From positions 124,001-188,000 of the forward strand of contig NZ_FOHX01000016.1 in assembly GCF_900111685.1 (NCBI RefSeq): 64,000 nucleotides of DNA. The letters are read 5' to 3'. Position 1 is the stretch's first letter, and every line of letters starts with the position of its first letter. Positions 61,876-64,000 of this stretch are shown piece by piece. This stretch comes from Nonomuraea wenchangensis (GTDB taxonomy: Bacteria > Actinomycetota > Actinomycetes > Streptosporangiales > Streptosporangiaceae). Under the pieces are notes generated by a model, which saw only the letters and a list, made by a program, of their open reading frames with translations, was not told where the DNA came from and did no database searches. The translations under genes and the position numbers were made by a program.

Positions 61876-61898
61876 CGTTGCGAAGCGCGTACGCAACG
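61876..61898. terminator. Inverted repeat downstream of pncA
   Basis: CGTTGCG (61876-61882) and CGCAACG (61892-61898) are exact complements around a 9-nt spacer, 17 nt after the pncA stop on the minus strand. It is probably the terminator of the pncB-pncA operon; an operator is the alternative. Confidence 0.5.
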
Positions 61899-61914
61899 TG
61901 AACGGCCGTTGTGG

Positions 61915-62484
61915 TCAGCCCGTAACGGGAGCCCCCGTCAGCGTGACGCCCGCCCGCTCCAGCTCCGCCCGCGCGGCCTCGGTCGTCGCCGGCGTCACCC
62001 CCGCCGTGAGGTCGAGCGGCACCCGCACCGTGAGGCCGTTCTTCACGGCGTCGAGGGCGGTGGCGCGCACGCAGTGGTCGGTGGCGATGCCGACGACGTC
62101 AACCTCGCTCACCCCGCGCTCCCGCAGCCAGTCGATCAGGGTCGCGCCGTCGCCGCTCTCGCCCTCGAAGCCGCTGTAGGCTGCGGTGTAAGCGCCTTTG
62201 CTGAAGACCTCCTCCACCGCCGACACGTCGAACGACGGGTGGAAGTCGGCGCCCGGCGTGCCCGCCACGCAGTGGGCGGGCCAGGTGGAGACGTAGTCGG
62301 GGGAGTCGGCGAAGTGGTCGCCGGGGGAGACGTGATAGTCGCGGGTGGCCACCACGTGGTCGTAGCCGTGCTCGCGCACGTGGCGGGTGATCGCCGCGGC
62401 CACGGCGGAGCCGCCGGCAACGGGGAGACTGCCACCTTCGCAGAAGTCGTTCTGCACATCGACGATGATCAGCGCGGTGCCCAT
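61915..62484 (-). CDS. pncA: Nicotinamidase (isochorismatase family)
   Basis: Hydrolyses nicotinamide to nicotinate in NAD salvage; 189 residues. The catalytic triad is visible: Asp9 in LIIVDVQNDF, Lys in EVFSKGAY, and Cys in IATDHCVRA. Metal ligands lie in TRDYHVSPGDHF. ATG 62484 is used; TACC-type codons further upstream give only six extra residues. It starts 14 nt after the pncB stop, so the two genes form an operon whose products act in succession. Confidence 0.94.
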   Translation of the reverse strand: MGTALIIVDVQNDFCEGGSLPVAGGSAVAAAITRHVREHGYDHVVATRDYHVSPGDHFADSPDYVSTWPAHCVAGTPGADFHPSFDVSAVEEVFSKGAYTAAYSGFEGESGDGATLIDWLRERGVSEVDVVGIATDHCVRATALDAVKNGLTVRVPLDLTAGVTPATTEAARAELERAGVTLTGAPVTG

Positions 62485-62498
62485 AAGAGCACGATACG

Positions 62499-63776
62499 TC
62501 ACGCGAACTCGGTCGGGATCGCCGCGTACCCTCTGCCCAGGTGCAGGGCCTCCAGGGGGAGGGTGGCGACCGCGCTCCGGTGGCGCTCGCGGGCCTCGGC
62601 CAGGGACTCCCTGCCGATCACCTTGCCGTCGCGCACCAGGTCGTGCAGCAGGGGTACGCCGCCCTCGGGGACCAGGCCGCCGGTGGTGATCAGCTCGGTC
62701 TCGACGTGCCCGGAGTCGTCGAGCAGCCGGTACGCCTCCTTGCGCCCGCCCCGCGACGGCTTGCCCACCGAGCGCTTGGCCACGGCCTCCAGCTCGCCGC
62801 TCGCCGTCTCGCGCGCCACCAGCTTGTAGACCAGCGCCGCCGTCGGCACCCCGGAACCGGTCACCAGCGAGGTGCCGACGCCGTAGCCGTCCACGGGGGC
62901 GGCGGCGAGGGCGGCGATGGCGTACTCGTCCAGGTCGGAGGTGACGAGGATGCGGGTGCCGGTCGCGCCGAGCGCGTCGAGCTGCCGGCGTACCTCCTGG
63001 GCCGCGGCGGCGAGGTCGCCGGAGTCGATGCGGACCGCGCCCAGCGCGGGCCCGGCCAGTTCGACCGCCGTGCGCACCGCCTCGGCCACGTCGTAGGTGT
63101 CCACCAGCAGGGTGGTGGCGGCGCCGAACGAGGCGATCTGCGCCTCGAACGCCGCCCGCTCGCTGTCGTGCAGCAGCGTGAAGGCGTGGGCGGCGGTGCC
63201 GGCGGTGGGGATGCCGTAGCGGTGGCCGGCCATGAGGTTGGAGGTCGAGGCGAACCCGGCGATGTAGGCCGCGCGGGCCGCCGCCACGGCCGCGTCCTCG
63301 TGCGTGCGCCGCGAGCCCATCTCGATGAGGGGCCGCTCGCCGGCCGCGTTCGTCATGCGGGAGGCAGCCGAGGCGATCGCGCAGTCGTGGTTGAGTATCG
63401 ACAGGATCAGCGTCTCCAGCAGCACGGCCTCGGCGAAGGTCCCCTCGACGACGAGGATGGGGGAGGCGGGGAAGTAGAGGTCGCCCTCCTGGTAGCCGCA
63501 GATGTTCCCGGCGAACCTGTAGTCGGCCAGGAACGCCAGCGTGGCCTCGTCGACGACCCGGTGCTCGCGCAGGAAAGTGAGTTCCTCGTCACCGAAACGG
63601 AAGCGTTCGAGCTCGTCGAGGACACGCCCGGTGCCCGCGACGACTCCATACCTGCGCCCGCCCGGCAGATGCCTGGCGAACACCTCGAAGACCGCGCGCC
63701 GGTGCGCCGCGCCGCTGCGCAGGGCCGCCTGCAGCATCGTCAGCTCATAGTGATCTGTGAGCAACGCAGTGCTCAT
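62499..63776 (-). CDS. pncB: Nicotinate phosphoribosyltransferase
   Basis: Makes nicotinate mononucleotide from nicotinate and PRPP; 425 residues. It starts STALLTDHYELTMLQAALRS after Met at 63776. Active-site segments are GSRRTHEDAAV, STSNLMAGHRYGIPTAGTAAH and VRIDSGDLA. Length is normal for the family. The catalytic phosphohistidine is probably in the GTAAHAF segment. It forms an operon with pncA and diverges from clpS, as in the Rv1330c-Rv1331 arrangement (from memory). Confidence 0.93.
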   Translation of the reverse strand: MSTALLTDHYELTMLQAALRSGAAHRRAVFEVFARHLPGGRRYGVVAGTGRVLDELERFRFGDEELTFLREHRVVDEATLAFLADYRFAGNICGYQEGDLYFPASPILVVEGTFAEAVLLETLILSILNHDCAIASAASRMTNAAGERPLIEMGSRRTHEDAAVAAARAAYIAGFASTSNLMAGHRYGIPTAGTAAHAFTLLHDSERAAFEAQIASFGAATTLLVDTYDVAEAVRTAVELAGPALGAVRIDSGDLAAAAQEVRRQLDALGATGTRILVTSDLDEYAIAALAAAPVDGYGVGTSLVTGSGVPTAALVYKLVARETASGELEAVAKRSVGKPSRGGRKEAYRLLDDSGHVETELITTGGLVPEGGVPLLHDLVRDGKVIGRESLAEARERHRSAVATLPLEALHLGRGYAAIPTEFA

Positions 63777-63828
63777 GGTCATTGTCACGACTCGAAGACT
63801 ACGACTCAGATAGGGCAGACTTGCGGAT

Positions 63829-64000
63829 GTGGGTACCACCGCTCCAATCGCCGTCGAGCGTCCGTCATCGGACGTCCGGCCCGATCTGCCCTGGGTAACC
63901 ATCGTGTGGAACGACCCCGTCAATCTGATGTCGTACGTGACCTACGTCTTCCAGACGGTCTTCGGCTACACCAGGGAGAAGGCCGAAAAACTCATGCTGG
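63829..64000 (+). CDS. clpS: ATP-dependent Clp protease adapter ClpS, 3' truncated by window
   Basis: Adapter that delivers N-degron substrates to ClpAP/ClpCP. Only 57 codons are present. WVTIVWNDPVNLMSYVTYVF contains the NDxxN-type substrate-pocket motif (NDPVNLMSYV), followed by FGYTREKAEKLML. GTG 63829 is used; the rest of the gene lies beyond the window. It is divergent from pncB, 52 nt apart. Confidence 0.93.
   Translation, partial: MGTTAPIAVERPSSDVRPDLPWVTIVWNDPVNLMSYVTYVFQTVFGYTREKAEKLML

Overview
This window is high-GC actinobacterial chromosome. Gene order, frequent GTG starts, Scy/FilP-type coiled-coil genes, NucS and the general protein flavour suggest Streptosporangiales, possibly Nonomuraea-like; the genus is inference and was not tested. 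From memory, the backbone follows the order of the Mycobacterium tuberculosis block Rv1302-Rv1331: wecA, atpI, atpBEFHAGDC, DUF2550, cobalamin adenosyltransferase, nucS, methylmalonyl-CoA epimerase, acetyl-CoA acetyltransferase, thioredoxin/TPR protein, nicotinate phosphoribosyltransferase and clpS. Accessory genes interrupt this backbone in several places. No rRNA, tRNA, transposase, prophage or CRISPR array was seen.

Region by region. 1-9.5 kb: the 3' part of a WecA/MraY-type phosphotransferase, two small AtpI/AtpZ-like membrane proteins, the full F1Fo-ATP synthase operon (a, c, b, delta, alpha, gamma, beta, epsilon) and a DUF2550 membrane protein. 9.5-16.2 kb: a cobalamin adenosyltransferase, an ABC-2 exporter pair, a DesK-like histidine kinase with no response regulator beside it, a STAS protein, and an aldehyde dehydrogenase-TetR unit with two different operator-like palindromes. 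16.2-18 kb: the mismatch endonuclease NucS with a small Cys/His protein and an alpha/beta hydrolase.

18.1-27.8 kb is the most striking accessory segment. A secreted 1098-residue DNRLRE/LamG protein is followed by a 2104-residue RHS/YD-repeat protein whose C-terminus, after the RHS core, is a long very basic helical tract with an 8-residue period. No recognisable immunity gene follows it. 28-34 kb holds an SDR, a hydrolase, an AI-2E-type permease, a DivIVA-like coiled-coil protein with thirteen consecutive 11-residue repeats (probably the Scy/FilP locus), methylmalonyl-CoA epimerase and acetyl-CoA acetyltransferase. 34-43.5 kb holds a membrane protein/XRE/oxidoreductase operon, an unlisted 50-residue gene, a DUF4230 protein, a large membrane protein with a repeat-rich tail, a MarR regulator, a thioredoxin/TPR protein without the CxxC, a cytidylate-kinase-like protein and an ACT-malic enzyme followed by 19-bp tandem repeats.

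43.5-52.4 kb contains the glycerol operon glpKD under a GylR-like IclR regulator. A shared GTTCG-N7-CGAAC palindrome lies before both the operon and the regulator. Further on are an LPFTG sortase-substrate protein, YqgE, and a TetR-MFS exporter pair with a perfect 17-bp operator-like palindrome. 52.4-64 kb holds a DUF3039 protein, another MFS exporter, a membrane-anchored hypothetical, an SF2 helicase, a GNAT protein, an XRE-sensor/glycosyltransferase two-gene operon, small membrane and STAS proteins, the pncB-pncA NAD salvage operon and the 5' part of clpS. Several genes are closed by strong GC-rich perfect hairpins without U-tails, as is usual in actinobacteria.
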